Below are positions 1-8,145 of a stretch of 58,636 nucleotides of DNA, in pieces (the stretch's first letter is position 1; each line of letters opens with the position of its first letter). The translations under genes were made by a program, and so were the position numbers. Below the pieces are notes generated by a model. It saw only the letters and a list, made by a program, of their open reading frames with translations, searched no databases and was not told the origin of the DNA. Source of the DNA: Anaerolineae bacterium (GTDB lineage Bacteria > Chloroflexota > Anaerolineae > Aggregatilineales > Phototrophicaceae); NCBI GenBank assembly GCA_022825675.1, contig JAJDWK010000018.1, forward strand, positions 1 to 58,636, given 5' to 3'.

Positions 1-2
1 GC

Positions 3-2918
3 GGCAAACGGCTGGATGTGGAACTGCAGCTGGGCGGCGTGAAAATCGCGCTGGAAGCCGAGCAAGGCAGCAGCGCCAACAAACGCGCCGCCGCCCTCAA
101 AGACGCCGACAGCCGCCTGCGCGATGAACTGGCGGATTGCGCCATCGCCATCTGTTATCCCGAAGGGCTGCAGAGCCGCCAGCAGCTCGCCCAATGCCAA
201 CTGCTGCACAGCCTGCGCAGCCACAAAGAGCGCCCGCCCGCCGCCAAAACCCAGTGGCAGCGCAGCGATATCGGGCAGTTGGCGAATGTCATCCGCAAAA
301 TCCCCGAGCAATTGGGTGACCCGGACGAAATCGCCAACCGCCTCTCCTTCAGCCTGGACCGCGCGGTCGGGCGCTTGAGCGAAAGGCAAAAACAGGAACT
401 CGCCGCCGCGCTGGACCTGCCCGCCGGCAAGGCGCAGAAAAGCCCATTTCTCCCCGGGCTGAGCAGCCGCTTCAACCAAGCCGCCAAGCGCTCGCTGCTG
501 GTCATCGCCACCGCCGTCATGTTTCACGCGCAATTGGACAATCACCGCCATCGCATCCGCCCCCGGCATGACAATCGGCTGGACGCCCGCCCGCCTTACA
601 CCGGCGCTTGGCCCCCCGCGCGGGCGGCAGATTGCGCCGAAGACGCCGACCCCATCGGCGCATTTTACGCCGCCTGGGACCTGTGGCTGGCGGTGGATTA
701 CAAGCCGATTTTCGCCACCGCCCGCGAGGCGCTGCAAGGCTGCGCCCAGGACCTCGCCTTCTCCCAAGCTGTGCGCGGCACGGCGCGGGCGGCGCTGAAA
801 GTAACGCGCAATATCGTCGGCTTACGGCATGACCTGCTGGGGCGCATCTTCCATAAAGTGCTGGACAGCGCCCGCTATGACGGCTCCTTTTATACCACCA
901 CCGCGGCGGCGACCCTGCTGGCGAACCTCGCCATCCGCCAGGGAGATTGCGATTGGCATGACGCCAGCGCCATCGCCCGCCTGCGCATCACCGACCCCGC
1001 CTGCGGCACCGGCACCCTGCTGATGGCGGCGGCGGAGCGCATCCGCGATTTGGCGCGGGACGGGCAAATCGACAGCGCTGTCTCCAAGCTCTTGATTGAA
1101 AAAGTCTTGACCGGCTACGATGTCAACTTGACGGCGACGCACCTGGCGGCGACCACCCTGGGCTTGCTGTCGCCGACGACCACTTTCAGCGAGATGAAGA
1201 TTTACCGCGCCTTGCTGGGCGTGGACGAAAATCGGGAAGCCAAGCTGGGCTCGCTGGAGTTCCTCAACCCCGAAAAAGAAAAGCAGCCGCGGCTGATGCC
1301 TTGGCCCGCCAGCATCGCGCAGGTGGACTCCCAACAGATAGCGGCGCGGGCGGAGGCGGCGGATTTGCTGATTATGAACCCGCCCTTCACGCGGGACAGC
1401 CTGCGTCACGACCAGTTCAGCAAGGCGGATGAGCGTAAGCTCAAGGCGCGGGAGAAGGAGTTGTTTGCTGGACAGCCGGTGCATTTGTCCAGCAACGGCA
1501 ATGCCTTTCTCGTCTTGGCTAACCACATCGCAAAAGCTGGCGGTGGCACCATTGCGGCGATTGTGCCTCTTGTTACCGCCACCAACGCTTCCGCCCTGGG
1601 CATACGGAAATTCTTAGCGCAGCAATTTCATATTGATACGATTGTTACATCACACGACCCAACGCGCATATATTTCTCCGAGAATACGAGCATTGGGGAA
1701 ATGCTGCTGATATGTCGGCGGCAGGATTTTACCCCCACCCTAAATCCCTCCCCCATAAAGAGGGAGGGACTTTCGTCGCCATTTGAGGAGACCCCAGTAA
1801 AGCCTGAATTGCATCAATATCAGAAGACTGATGCAGTCGAAAAATGGACTATCTCGCCCGAGCTTGAGCGCCGGATGCAAGCGGTGGCGCGCGAATTGCG
1901 AAAAAACCCTAGCGCTGCCGACGAAAGCGACGAAAGCCCCCTCCCTCATTTTGGGGGAGGGGGTTTGGGGGTGGGGGAAAAACCACCGCAAACCCGCCCC
2001 ACAACCATCGTCAACCTATACGAAAATCCCGCCACACCAGCGACAGCGCTTATCGTGGCGCGGGATATTGCCGACGGCAATACTGAGCGGATTAAAGGCA
2101 CAGTGCAGCGCTGGCCCCGCTCGCGCATTGAAGCCGGCAACTGGGGCGGCGTGCAATTCTTGTCGCCCTATCTTTGTGAGCGTTTTATTGAACTGCGGCG
2201 CGGCGACTATTTTGAGACGCAAAAGCTGGGCGAATTGGCGGAAGTTGGTCCGGCAGGGCAAGGTGTCAGGGGCATATTTGACCGTACCGAGCTGCCCGAT
2301 AAAGATGCCATGATAGCATTGTGGTATCACAAAACATCAATTACGCAGACTATGCAGGCAAATTGGGACAGCTATATCAAAGCCAAGCCAGGCAAGGAAA
2401 AGCAGGCGGCGGGTTTATGGGAAAAACGCAAACGCATGATGATTGTGTCGCGAGCGCGACTGAATACAATGCGCTGCGCTTCTGTTCGTTTGAATGAGCG
2501 AGCGCTGGGTTCTATTTGGATTCCTTTAAGTTTTGGCGGCAACAGATTCGATGAAGACCAGTTGGAAAAAGCTGTTTGCGCTTACCTGAATTCAACAATC
2601 GGCATATTTGGGATTCTAGGCGATAGGTCCAACAAAATCCCCTCGTATCCGCACTTCTCCATGGACGACCTGCGCCGCATCCCCATGCCCGACTTCAACG
2701 CGCTGGCGCCCGCCCAAGTCTCCGCGCTGGCGGCGGGCTATGACGGGCTCTGCGGCTTCACGCTATTGCCGCTGCCGCTTATCTTAAAAGACGAGACGCG
2801 CCTGGCGCTGGACCGCATCGTCACGCGGGCGCTGGGCATAGACGCGGCGCTGGCGGCGGCGCTCCGCCGCGAGCTGGCGCGCGAGCCGTCGATTACCGGC
2901 AAGCCCTACGAAGTTTAG
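3..2918 (+). CDS. N6-adenine DNA methyltransferase, probably restriction-linked (5'-truncated by window edge)
   Basis: Class I SAM-dependent DNA methyltransferase that would methylate adenine in a specific DNA sequence. The frame is open to the left edge, so the true start lies outside the window; GTG 18 is only the first internal start-like codon. Counting from there, motif I (DPACGTGTLL) is near residue 326 and the catalytic NPPF motif near residue 454. The first visible residues (LQLGGVKIALEAE) resemble the N-terminal nuclease-like region of large restriction-linked methyltransferases, but a PD-(D/E)xK site cannot be assigned with certainty. The C-terminal part (about residues 680-966) is likely target recognition. 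Residues about 572-653 are encoded by a C/G-rich foldback repeat inserted without breaking the frame. Type IIG or a two-component type I/II system are both possible. The stop overlaps the convergent downstream gene by 4 nt. Confidence 0.85.
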   Translation, partial: GKRLDVELQLGGVKIALEAEQGSSANKRAAALKDADSRLRDELADCAIAICYPEGLQSRQQLAQCQLLHSLRSHKERPPAAKTQWQRSDIGQLANVIRKIPEQLGDPDEIANRLSFSLDRAVGRLSERQKQELAAALDLPAGKAQKSPFLPGLSSRFNQAAKRSLLVIATAVMFHAQLDNHRHRIRPRHDNRLDARPPYTGAWPPARAADCAEDADPIGAFYAAWDLWLAVDYKPIFATAREALQGCAQDLAFSQAVRGTARAALKVTRNIVGLRHDLLGRIFHKVLDSARYDGSFYTTTAAATLLANLAIRQGDCDWHDASAIARLRITDPACGTGTLLMAAAERIRDLARDGQIDSAVSKLLIEKVLTGYDVNLTATHLAATTLGLLSPTTTFSEMKIYRALLGVDENREAKLGSLEFLNPEKEKQPRLMPWPASIAQVDSQQIAARAEAADLLIMNPPFTRDSLRHDQFSKADERKLKAREKELFAGQPVHLSSNGNAFLVLANHIAKAGGGTIAAIVPLVTATNASALGIRKFLAQQFHIDTIVTSHDPTRIYFSENTSIGEMLLICRRQDFTPTLNPSPIKREGLSSPFEETPVKPELHQYQKTDAVEKWTISPELERRMQAVARELRKNPSAADESDESPLPHFGGGGLGVGEKPPQTRPTTIVNLYENPATPATALIVARDIADGNTERIKGTVQRWPRSRIEAGNWGGVQFLSPYLCERFIELRRGDYFETQKLGELAEVGPAGQGVRGIFDRTELPDKDAMIALWYHKTSITQTMQANWDSYIKAKPGKEKQAAGLWEKRKRMMIVSRARLNTMRCASVRLNERALGSIWIPLSFGGNRFDEDQLEKAVCAYLNSTIGIFGILGDRSNKIPSYPHFSMDDLRRIPMPDFNALAPAQVSALAAGYDGLCGFTLLPLPLILKDETRLALDRIVTRALGIDAALAAALRRELAREPSITGKPYEV
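1731..1977. repeat. Foldback element (family 3) inside the methyltransferase gene
   Basis: The left arm (1731-1769, C-rich with the core CCCATAAAGAGGGAGGGA) and the right arm (1937-1977, CTCCCTCATTTTGGGGG and a G-rich tail) are imperfect reverse complements. Pairing continues inward through CTTTCGTCG (1769-1780) and CGACGAAAG (1920-1936). About 140 bp separate the arms. Close relatives of the arms lie in intergenic DNA at 22738-23051, 35757-35803 and 58522-58636, so this is a mobile repeat rather than native coding sequence. The reading frame stays open through it. Confidence 0.75.
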
Positions 2919-3406
2919 GAAGTCTTGAGCTGCGGCGTCTCGAAGAAGCCTTCGATGCGCTCAACTTTTTCGGAGAGCACGCGGATATCGCCGCGGATTA
3001 AGTGATTCTGCTGCATCGCGTCATCGGCTTTGATTTCCATCATATCAAAGCGATTTGACAAGGTTTGAATGCGGTCTTCCAGGCGCGCGATATCGCCGCG
3101 GATTGCCTGCGTCTGCTGTACCGCGTCTTCGGCTTTGGTTTCCACCACTTCAAAGCGATGCGACAGCGCTTCAACACGGTCTGACAGCGCTTGTACGCGC
3201 TCCTCCAGGCGCGCGATATCACCGCGAATTGCTTGGGTCTGTTGTATCGCGTTCTGGGACTGTTTTACCGCGTCATCGACTTTGTCTTCAACCCGCTTGA
3301 GATCCTGCTTGCTGGGGATGCGCCAGAGGAAGCTCGCCAAAACCACCATGGCGACCACAATATTAACTGCCAAGCCGATGATGCTAATGAGAACCGCGTT
3401 GTCCAT
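2915..3406 (-). CDS. Membrane-anchored coiled-coil protein with tandem repeats
   Basis: A 163-residue protein of unknown function. One N-terminal membrane segment (residues about 3-27, MDNAVLISIIGLAVNIVVAM...) is followed by an all-alpha, heptad-rich cytoplasmic tail. The tail contains two near-identical units of about 40 residues, each beginning QQTQAIRGDIARLE, plus a degenerate third unit (QQNHLIRGDIRVLSEK). ATG 3406 was chosen because it begins just before the membrane segment; longer in-frame starts add a compositionally odd leader. It is convergent with the methyltransferase, their stop codons overlapping by 4 nt, and divergent from the small coiled-coil gene at 3563. Such proteins may act as scaffolds or sense the membrane; no catalytic residues are visible. 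Confidence 0.7.
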   Translation of the reverse strand: MDNAVLISIIGLAVNIVVAMVVLASFLWRIPSKQDLKRVEDKVDDAVKQSQNAIQQTQAIRGDIARLEERVQALSDRVEALSHRFEVVETKAEDAVQQTQAIRGDIARLEDRIQTLSNRFDMMEIKADDAMQQNHLIRGDIRVLSEKVERIEGFFETPQLKTS

Positions 3407-3490
3407 GATGGCATCTCTTCGCGCTTTGAAGTTCGTATGCAAAGTATACACATTTGTATAGCAATTAAAAACCCCGCTCCCGCGCATTGC

Positions 3491-3517
3491 TTGACAGCCC
3501 GCGGGCGGCACTATACT
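3491..3517 (+). promoter_or_regulatory. Sigma70-like promoter upstream of the 71-residue membrane protein
   Basis: TTGACA at 3491-3496 and TATACT at 3512-3517 are separated by 15 bp, which is short but has consensus hexamers. The predicted transcript start would be about 40 nt before ATG 3563. Confidence 0.5.
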
Positions 3518-3562
3518 ATATGTGCTATCGCATCATGCTACATAGACTTTCGAGGGACTCTC

Positions 3563-3778
3563 ATGGCAGCGGAATTGAACCTGGGCACGCTGGAAAAAGT
3601 ATCGGAATTGGAAAACCGTGTCGGCAGGCTGGAAGGCGCATACGAGCATCTGGCGACAAAGGCGGACTTGGAAAGGCTGCGCGCGGATTTGACTTGGCGC
3701 TTGTGTATCGGCATGGGCGTTTATTTGTTCTATTTGGGCATTTTCATCGCGTATATGGAATGGCGCGTCGTGCCATAA
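3563..3778 (+). CDS. Small coiled-coil membrane protein
   Basis: A 71-residue protein with an N-terminal amphipathic coiled coil (about residues 8-42, VSELENRVGRLEGAYEHLAT) and one C-terminal transmembrane helix (about 47-65). The architecture recalls DUF1640/CCDC90-like small proteins, but the family is not certain. ATG 3563 was chosen because the preceding in-frame sequence runs through the promoter region. It is divergent from the larger coiled-coil gene at 2915-3406, which has the reverse topology (membrane helix first). It ends 11 nt before the dihydropyrimidinase start, so the two may be co-transcribed. Confidence 0.6.
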   Translation: MAAELNLGTLEKVSELENRVGRLEGAYEHLATKADLERLRADLTWRLCIGMGVYLFYLGIFIAYMEWRVVP

Positions 3779-3789
3779 GGGGCTAGCTC

Positions 3790-5268
3790 ATGGGCATTCT
3801 ATTCAAAAATGGCACCGTCATCACCGCCAGCGACAGCATCGCCGCTGATGTCCTGGTCGAGGGCGAAGTTGTAACCCTCATCGGGCGCGAGCTTGACGGC
3901 GGCAATCACGAAGTTGTTGATTGCGGCGGCAAATATCTTTTGCCTGGCGGCATTGATGTGCATACCCACCTCGACCTGCCCTTTGGCGGCACCATCAGCA
4001 ACGATGACTTTGATGTCGGGCACATGGCGGCGGCATTCGGCGGCACGACCACGCATATTGATTTTGTGGTGCAGCCCATCGGCGGCAGCCTGCATGACGG
4101 GCTGGAGACCTGGTGGGCGAAATCCCGCGACCTCGCGCAAATCGACTATGGCTTTCACATGGCGGTTACCGACCTCAACGACGCCGTGATGCGGGAAATC
4201 CCGACCTTGCTGGACGAGGGCATCACCAGCTTGAAGCTCTTTATGGCATACAAAGATGTCTTCATGATTGATGACGCCACACTCTTTAACACCATGCGCG
4301 TGGCGGCGGACAATGGCATGATTGTGATGGTGCACGCCGAAAATGGCGATGTGGAAGCGGCGCTGACGCCGGCGCTGCTGGCGGCGGGCAAAACCGCGCC
4401 CGTCTGGCATGCCGCCTCCCGCCCGCCCGAAATCGAAGGCGAAGCCACCAACCGCGCGGTTGTCATGTCCGGCTTGACCGGCTGCCCGCTCTATGTCGTG
4501 CACATGACCTGCAAAAGCGCCATTGAGGCGCTGCGGCGCGGGCGCGCCCTCGGCTACCCGGTCATGGGCGAGACCTGCGTGCAATACTTCTTCCTGACCG
4601 TCGACGAGCATTTGGGCGCGCCCGGTTTTGAAGGCGCGAAATATGTCTGCTCGCCGCCGATACGCAGCGCGCAGGATCAAGAGATCCTGTGGCAGGCGCT
4701 GCGCGATGGCACCCTGCAAATCGTCAGCACCGACCATTGCGATTTCTGGTATGACGGCGGGCATGGACCCTGGCAAGAGTGGCAAGAAAAAACTGGCGGC
4801 CGCGATTGGGCGCTCTACGAAAAGCAGGACCCGTCTTACCGCCGCCCGGGCAAGGAATTGGGCTTGGGCGATTTTTCCAAAATCCCCAACGGCATGCCCG
4901 GCTTGGAAGACCGCATGATGGTGATGTGGCAGGCGGGCGTCAACAGCGGCAAGCTCTCGCCCTCGCGCTTTGTGGAGCTGCACTGCAGCAACCCCGCCAA
5001 AATCTTCGGCATGTACCCGCAAAAAGGCACGATAGCTGTCGGCTCGGACGCTGATATTCTGGTTTGGGACCCTAACGCGGAACATACCATCAGCGCGGCG
5101 ACGCATCACATGCGCGTGGATTACAACTGCTATGAGGGCATGACCGTGCGCGGCAAGCCGCTGCAGGTCTATCAGCGCGGGCGCAAGCTGGTTGATGGCG
5201 CGCAATGGCTGGGCAGCAATGGCGGCGGACAGTTCATCAAACGCGCGCCGCACGCGCCGCTGCTCTAG
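3790..5268 (+). CDS. hydA: Dihydropyrimidinase / D-hydantoinase
   Basis: Cyclic amidohydrolase of 492 residues, the usual family length, opening the ring of dihydropyrimidines or 5-substituted hydantoins in pyrimidine catabolism in the cytoplasm. Metal ligands are visible: HTH at residues 58-60, the lysine that would be carboxylated (K149 in SLKLFMAYKD), MVHAENGD near 179-186, YVVHMTC near 236-242, and the catalytic-site aspartate in IVSTDHCDFW near 312. A short spacer after the small coiled-coil gene suggests co-transcription. Allantoinase or a phenylhydantoinase-like specificity cannot be excluded from sequence alone, but HTHLDLPFGG and STDHC fit dihydropyrimidinases best. It is followed by a MITE-like repeat. 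Confidence 0.9.
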   Translation: MGILFKNGTVITASDSIAADVLVEGEVVTLIGRELDGGNHEVVDCGGKYLLPGGIDVHTHLDLPFGGTISNDDFDVGHMAAAFGGTTTHIDFVVQPIGGSLHDGLETWWAKSRDLAQIDYGFHMAVTDLNDAVMREIPTLLDEGITSLKLFMAYKDVFMIDDATLFNTMRVAADNGMIVMVHAENGDVEAALTPALLAAGKTAPVWHAASRPPEIEGEATNRAVVMSGLTGCPLYVVHMTCKSAIEALRRGRALGYPVMGETCVQYFFLTVDEHLGAPGFEGAKYVCSPPIRSAQDQEILWQALRDGTLQIVSTDHCDFWYDGGHGPWQEWQEKTGGRDWALYEKQDPSYRRPGKELGLGDFSKIPNGMPGLEDRMMVMWQAGVNSGKLSPSRFVELHCSNPAKIFGMYPQKGTIAVGSDADILVWDPNAEHTISAATHHMRVDYNCYEGMTVRGKPLQVYQRGRKLVDGAQWLGSNGGGQFIKRAPHAPLL

Positions 5269-5334
5269 GCGGGCTGGGAGTGTCTAGATGCGCGGATATG
5301 CCAGCATTTTACTGTCCAGTTTTATAGGACCACT

Positions 5335-5546
5335 ACAGCCTCACCCCCTAGCCCCTCTCCGAATCATCGGAGAGGGGGAATCGCTAAAAATAAGTTTGCA
5401 ATAGCGTTCATTCTCATACATATTCATCAACAAACACACAGATTCAGCGACGAGTCACCCTTCGCCGTTGATATGGGATACTTCCCCCGACAGGCGGGGG
5501 GCCGAGGGGGCTCTAGCCGGGGATGGGGTAGAAAAAGATGTCCCCG
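5335..5546 (+). repeat. MITE-1 copy 1 (about 210 bp)
   Basis: One of three related copies (others at 19128-19335 inverted and 22813-23029). It starts with a C-rich arm and the CTCTCCGAATCATCGGAGAG hairpin (5355-5374), has an AT-rich centre with AACAAACACACAGATTCAGC, and ends with GGGATGGGGTAGAAAAAG. Relative to the other copies, this one has about 35 extra C/G-rich bases near 5479-5518, consistent with a nested insertion. It fills the gap between dihydropyrimidinase and cyclophilin; no gene is seen there. Confidence 0.75.
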
Positions 5547-5622
5547 CATCTAGGCAAGCGCGCTGCGCTGCGGCACAATAGCCGCCAGAAGCAGAAGCCA
5601 GCTCATCCCGAAGGGATATTCC

Positions 5623-6837
5623 ATGCGCCTTTCCCGATTCTTCACCCTGCTGCTGACTCTGGCGGCATTCATCCCGCTGGCGGCGGCGCAAGACGCGCCC
5701 AGCCCGCAAGCGCTCTGTGATGCCGCCGCGCCCGCCGCGCAGACAATGATGCAGTTCGAAGCGGCTGAAGATGTGCTGCAGCCGGCTGTCGACTACCGCG
5801 CCATCCTCTGCACCAGCGCCGGTGCCATCGCCGTTGACCTCTTTGAAGCCTTCACGCCTGTCACCGTCAACAACTTCGTCTTCCTGGCGCAGCAGGGCTA
5901 TTACGACAGCAGCAGCTTCCACCGCGTCATCCCCGATTTTATGGCGCAAGGCGGCGACCCGACTGGCAGCGGGCGCGGCGGTCCCGGCTATCAATTTGGG
6001 GACGAGCCTGTCGGCTTTCTCACCTTTGACCGTCCCGGCTTGCTGGCGATGGCGAATGCCGGCCCCGGCACCAACGGCAGCCAATTCTTCATCACCACCG
6101 TGCCCACGCCCCATCTCAATTTCAAACACACCATCTTCGGCGATGTCCTGCAGGGGCAGGCGGTGGTTGAGGCGCTGCGCGAGCGCGACCCGGCGACAGC
6201 CACCGAAGCCGGCGAAACGCTGCACACCGTGCTGATACTCAGCGAGCCGGCAAGCGAAGGCGCCAGCGCGCCAGCGGAAGCGGTCGCCGCCGCGTTTGAC
6301 GCTTTCAGCGGCAGCATGCCGCCGACCTTGCCCGCCAATGCCGATGCTTCGGGCACATTCAGTCCCGAGCAGCTGGCGGCGGCGCTCGCGGCGGATTTAC
6401 AGGAAGAGTTTGCCGCTTTTGCCGCGGAACAGGGCTTACGCTATCGGCAGCGCGTCGAAATCGAAAATGCCGCCTGCGACTCCAACATCTATTTCAGCGC
6501 CATTGGCTATCAAGTGGATGTCTATGCCAGCGCCGCCGGCGCCAGCGCCGCTCTCAATGCCGAGCTGACCGAGCGCATCTTCGAGAGCCGCGGCTATCAG
6601 CGCGCGGACGGCGACAGCATCAGCTACCGCCGCGAGCAGCCCACCTGCGCTGGCGACCCCGGCGAACACTCGACCTTGCTCTATGCCTATGGGCGCTATC
6701 TGGTGGCGATTGATGTCTTGATCGCCACGCAGATTCTGCAAGAAGCGGGCTTGAGCGCGGAAGTTGTGCTCGTCAACCTGGCGCAGCAAATCGAGCCGAC
6801 TTTCGCCGAAATCTATTTGCCGGAGCTGCGCGCCTAA
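5623..6837 (+). CDS. Secreted cyclophilin-type peptidyl-prolyl isomerase with extra C-terminal domain
   Basis: A 404-residue exported peptidyl-prolyl cis-trans isomerase that would assist folding of secreted proteins. The signal peptide is clear (MRLSRFFTLLLTLAAFIPLAAA, cut near residue 23). The cyclophilin fold spans about 60-210, with VNNFVFLAQQGYY, the catalytic-loop FHRVIPDFMAQGGDPTGSG and the NGSQFFITT motif near 165. The remaining 190 residues have a Ser/Ala-rich linker and an unrecognised domain with several cysteines (NAACDSN, QPTCAGD), possibly disulphide-bonded outside the cell. AAGGG about 8 nt upstream supports the start. The stop overlaps the convergent downstream gene by 4 nt. 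Confidence 0.88.
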   Translation: MRLSRFFTLLLTLAAFIPLAAAQDAPSPQALCDAAAPAAQTMMQFEAAEDVLQPAVDYRAILCTSAGAIAVDLFEAFTPVTVNNFVFLAQQGYYDSSSFHRVIPDFMAQGGDPTGSGRGGPGYQFGDEPVGFLTFDRPGLLAMANAGPGTNGSQFFITTVPTPHLNFKHTIFGDVLQGQAVVEALRERDPATATEAGETLHTVLILSEPASEGASAPAEAVAAAFDAFSGSMPPTLPANADASGTFSPEQLAAALAADLQEEFAAFAAEQGLRYRQRVEIENAACDSNIYFSAIGYQVDVYASAAGASAALNAELTERIFESRGYQRADGDSISYRREQPTCAGDPGEHSTLLYAYGRYLVAIDVLIATQILQEAGLSAEVVLVNLAQQIEPTFAEIYLPELRA

Positions 6838-7775
6838 AGCCGCCGCCGCAACAGCGCCAGCGCCGCCTCCCGCTCGCGGTGCTGGCAGATTTCCAACGCC
6901 TCGATGAAGAGCGGCGCCTGCCCCCGCCGGGCGCGCTTCGCCAGCTGCAAAAGTCGCTCGCTCAGCTCGTCATCGCGCGCCGCCGCCATCATCACCAAGC
7001 CATAGCGCCGCAGGTCATCGTCGCGGGTCGCCAGTATCAGCGCTTCCAGCTTTTGATAGAGCGTCCGCTGTCGCCCGTTGATGACCCAGTTGATGATGCC
7101 CATGCTGGCTGTCGGCTGGTCGAGCGCGGTGTATTGCGCCATCAGCCTGGCGTAGAGCCGCGGCGGGAAATCTTGCCCCAGCGATTCCAGCGCCTTGCCC
7201 GTCAGCTCGCCGCGGGCGGTCTGCGCCATTGCCGCGCCGTCACGCAGCAGAAATTGATATAGCGGCAGGCGCTGCCCCGCCGCCACCAGCACCTCCAGCG
7301 CCGTCAGCGCTGGCTCGCAATTGAAGACCGAAGTATGTGGCTCGCCCAGGAAGCGCGTGGCATAGAGGCATGCCAGCGGCGGGTCAAGCGCCGCCAAGCC
7401 CGCCAGCGCCGCCGCCCGCAAATTCTGCGCCACATCGTCCACCGGCTGCAGATAATAGGTCTCGATGCCGAGCTGATATATGTCGGCGTCCGCCGGATTG
7501 CCGATGGCGACCAGCAGCCGCGTAACGCTCTCCCGCAGCAAACCCGCTTTATCCCGCCGGGGGTCCTCATGCCAGCCCAGGAACTTCTCGCGCAATGGCG
7601 GGCGATGGCGGTCTTCCAGCGTCGCCTGCAGCTTTTCCGATGTCAAGGCGCGCAGGCAGTCATCGAGGTAGCGGCGGCTCTGTGTGCGGGAAAGCAGCGC
7701 CAGCGCCAGGTCACGGCTTTCTATGGCTGATGCGGCGCGGCGCAGCTGCGCGTGGAGTTCCGCTTGTGTGGGCAT
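6834..7775 (-). CDS. Alpha-helical (HEAT-like) hypothetical protein
   Basis: A 313-residue soluble protein without signal peptide or membrane helices. It is almost entirely helical, with leucine/alanine-rich helix pairs (for example AAALAGLAALDPPLACLYA and LTALEVLVAAGQRLPLY) reminiscent of HEAT/armadillo solenoids, and an Arg-rich C terminus ending LALLRRRL. No catalytic motif was found and the family is not recognised. The ATG start has a weak GAGG ribosome site 12 nt upstream. It stands alone between the convergent cyclophilin gene and a MITE-2 repeat, so context does not suggest a function. Confidence 0.65.
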   Translation of the reverse strand: MPTQAELHAQLRRAASAIESRDLALALLSRTQSRRYLDDCLRALTSEKLQATLEDRHRPPLREKFLGWHEDPRRDKAGLLRESVTRLLVAIGNPADADIYQLGIETYYLQPVDDVAQNLRAAALAGLAALDPPLACLYATRFLGEPHTSVFNCEPALTALEVLVAAGQRLPLYQFLLRDGAAMAQTARGELTGKALESLGQDFPPRLYARLMAQYTALDQPTASMGIINWVINGRQRTLYQKLEALILATRDDDLRRYGLVMMAAARDDELSERLLQLAKRARRGQAPLFIEALEICQHREREAALALLRRRL

Positions 7776-7828
7776 AGTTTTCGTTTGCCTCGGCTAAGGC
7801 TAATCGCCCGCGTACTATCCCATATAAG

Positions 7829-8090
7829 TAAGTGCAACAAAGTAATTGGAATTTGTAAGTACGGAGATTCGACAAGGGTTTTTACCACCGAGGACACCGA
7901 GATACACCGAGAAAAGCATGAGAAAGCCCCTTTATATCTTTTCTCGGTGTGCTCAATTTTACTCTGTGTATCTCGGTGGTAAGGGCTGTCTACAAACTAC
8001 CCTGATACATGAAGAAGCATAGAGCCATTTCAAGGAAAAACTTTGTGCCCTTTGTGTCTTTGTGGTGAAGAATAATTTGATGCGATTGCC
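7829..8090 (+). repeat. MITE-2 copy 1 (about 262 bp)
   Basis: AT-rich intergenic element. It contains ACCACCGAG and CACCGAGAAAAGCATGAGAAA (the latter to be read as 7908-7928), facing their inverted complements TTTTCTCGGTGTG and ATCTCGGTGGTAA (7938-7982), so the centre can fold back. It ends with TTTGTGTCTTTGTGGTGAAGA. An inverted full copy is at 45543-45792, and fragments occur near 15300, 30690, 48240, 50345 and 58455. It has no coding potential and fills the 370-bp gap between the genes. Confidence 0.75.
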
Positions 8091-8145
8091 TGGGTATAGG
8101 GGTGTTTTTCAACAGCCACCAGCGGCGCGCCCGTACCGAGTCTCG

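Noticed and set aside
2978..3260. Regular repeats that might suggest a CRISPR array
   Set aside because: The repeats are in-frame coiled-coil units of a protein, without spacers of constant length or unique sequence; no cas genes are present.
3799..5253. Open frame of 484 codons antisense to dihydropyrimidinase
   Set aside because: Low-complexity composition and complete overlap with a clear enzyme gene.
7752..7982. Frame through the MITE-2 element (also similar frames at 45543-45792 and 48189-48485)
   Set aside because: They merely translate the repeat; other copies do not keep the frame.
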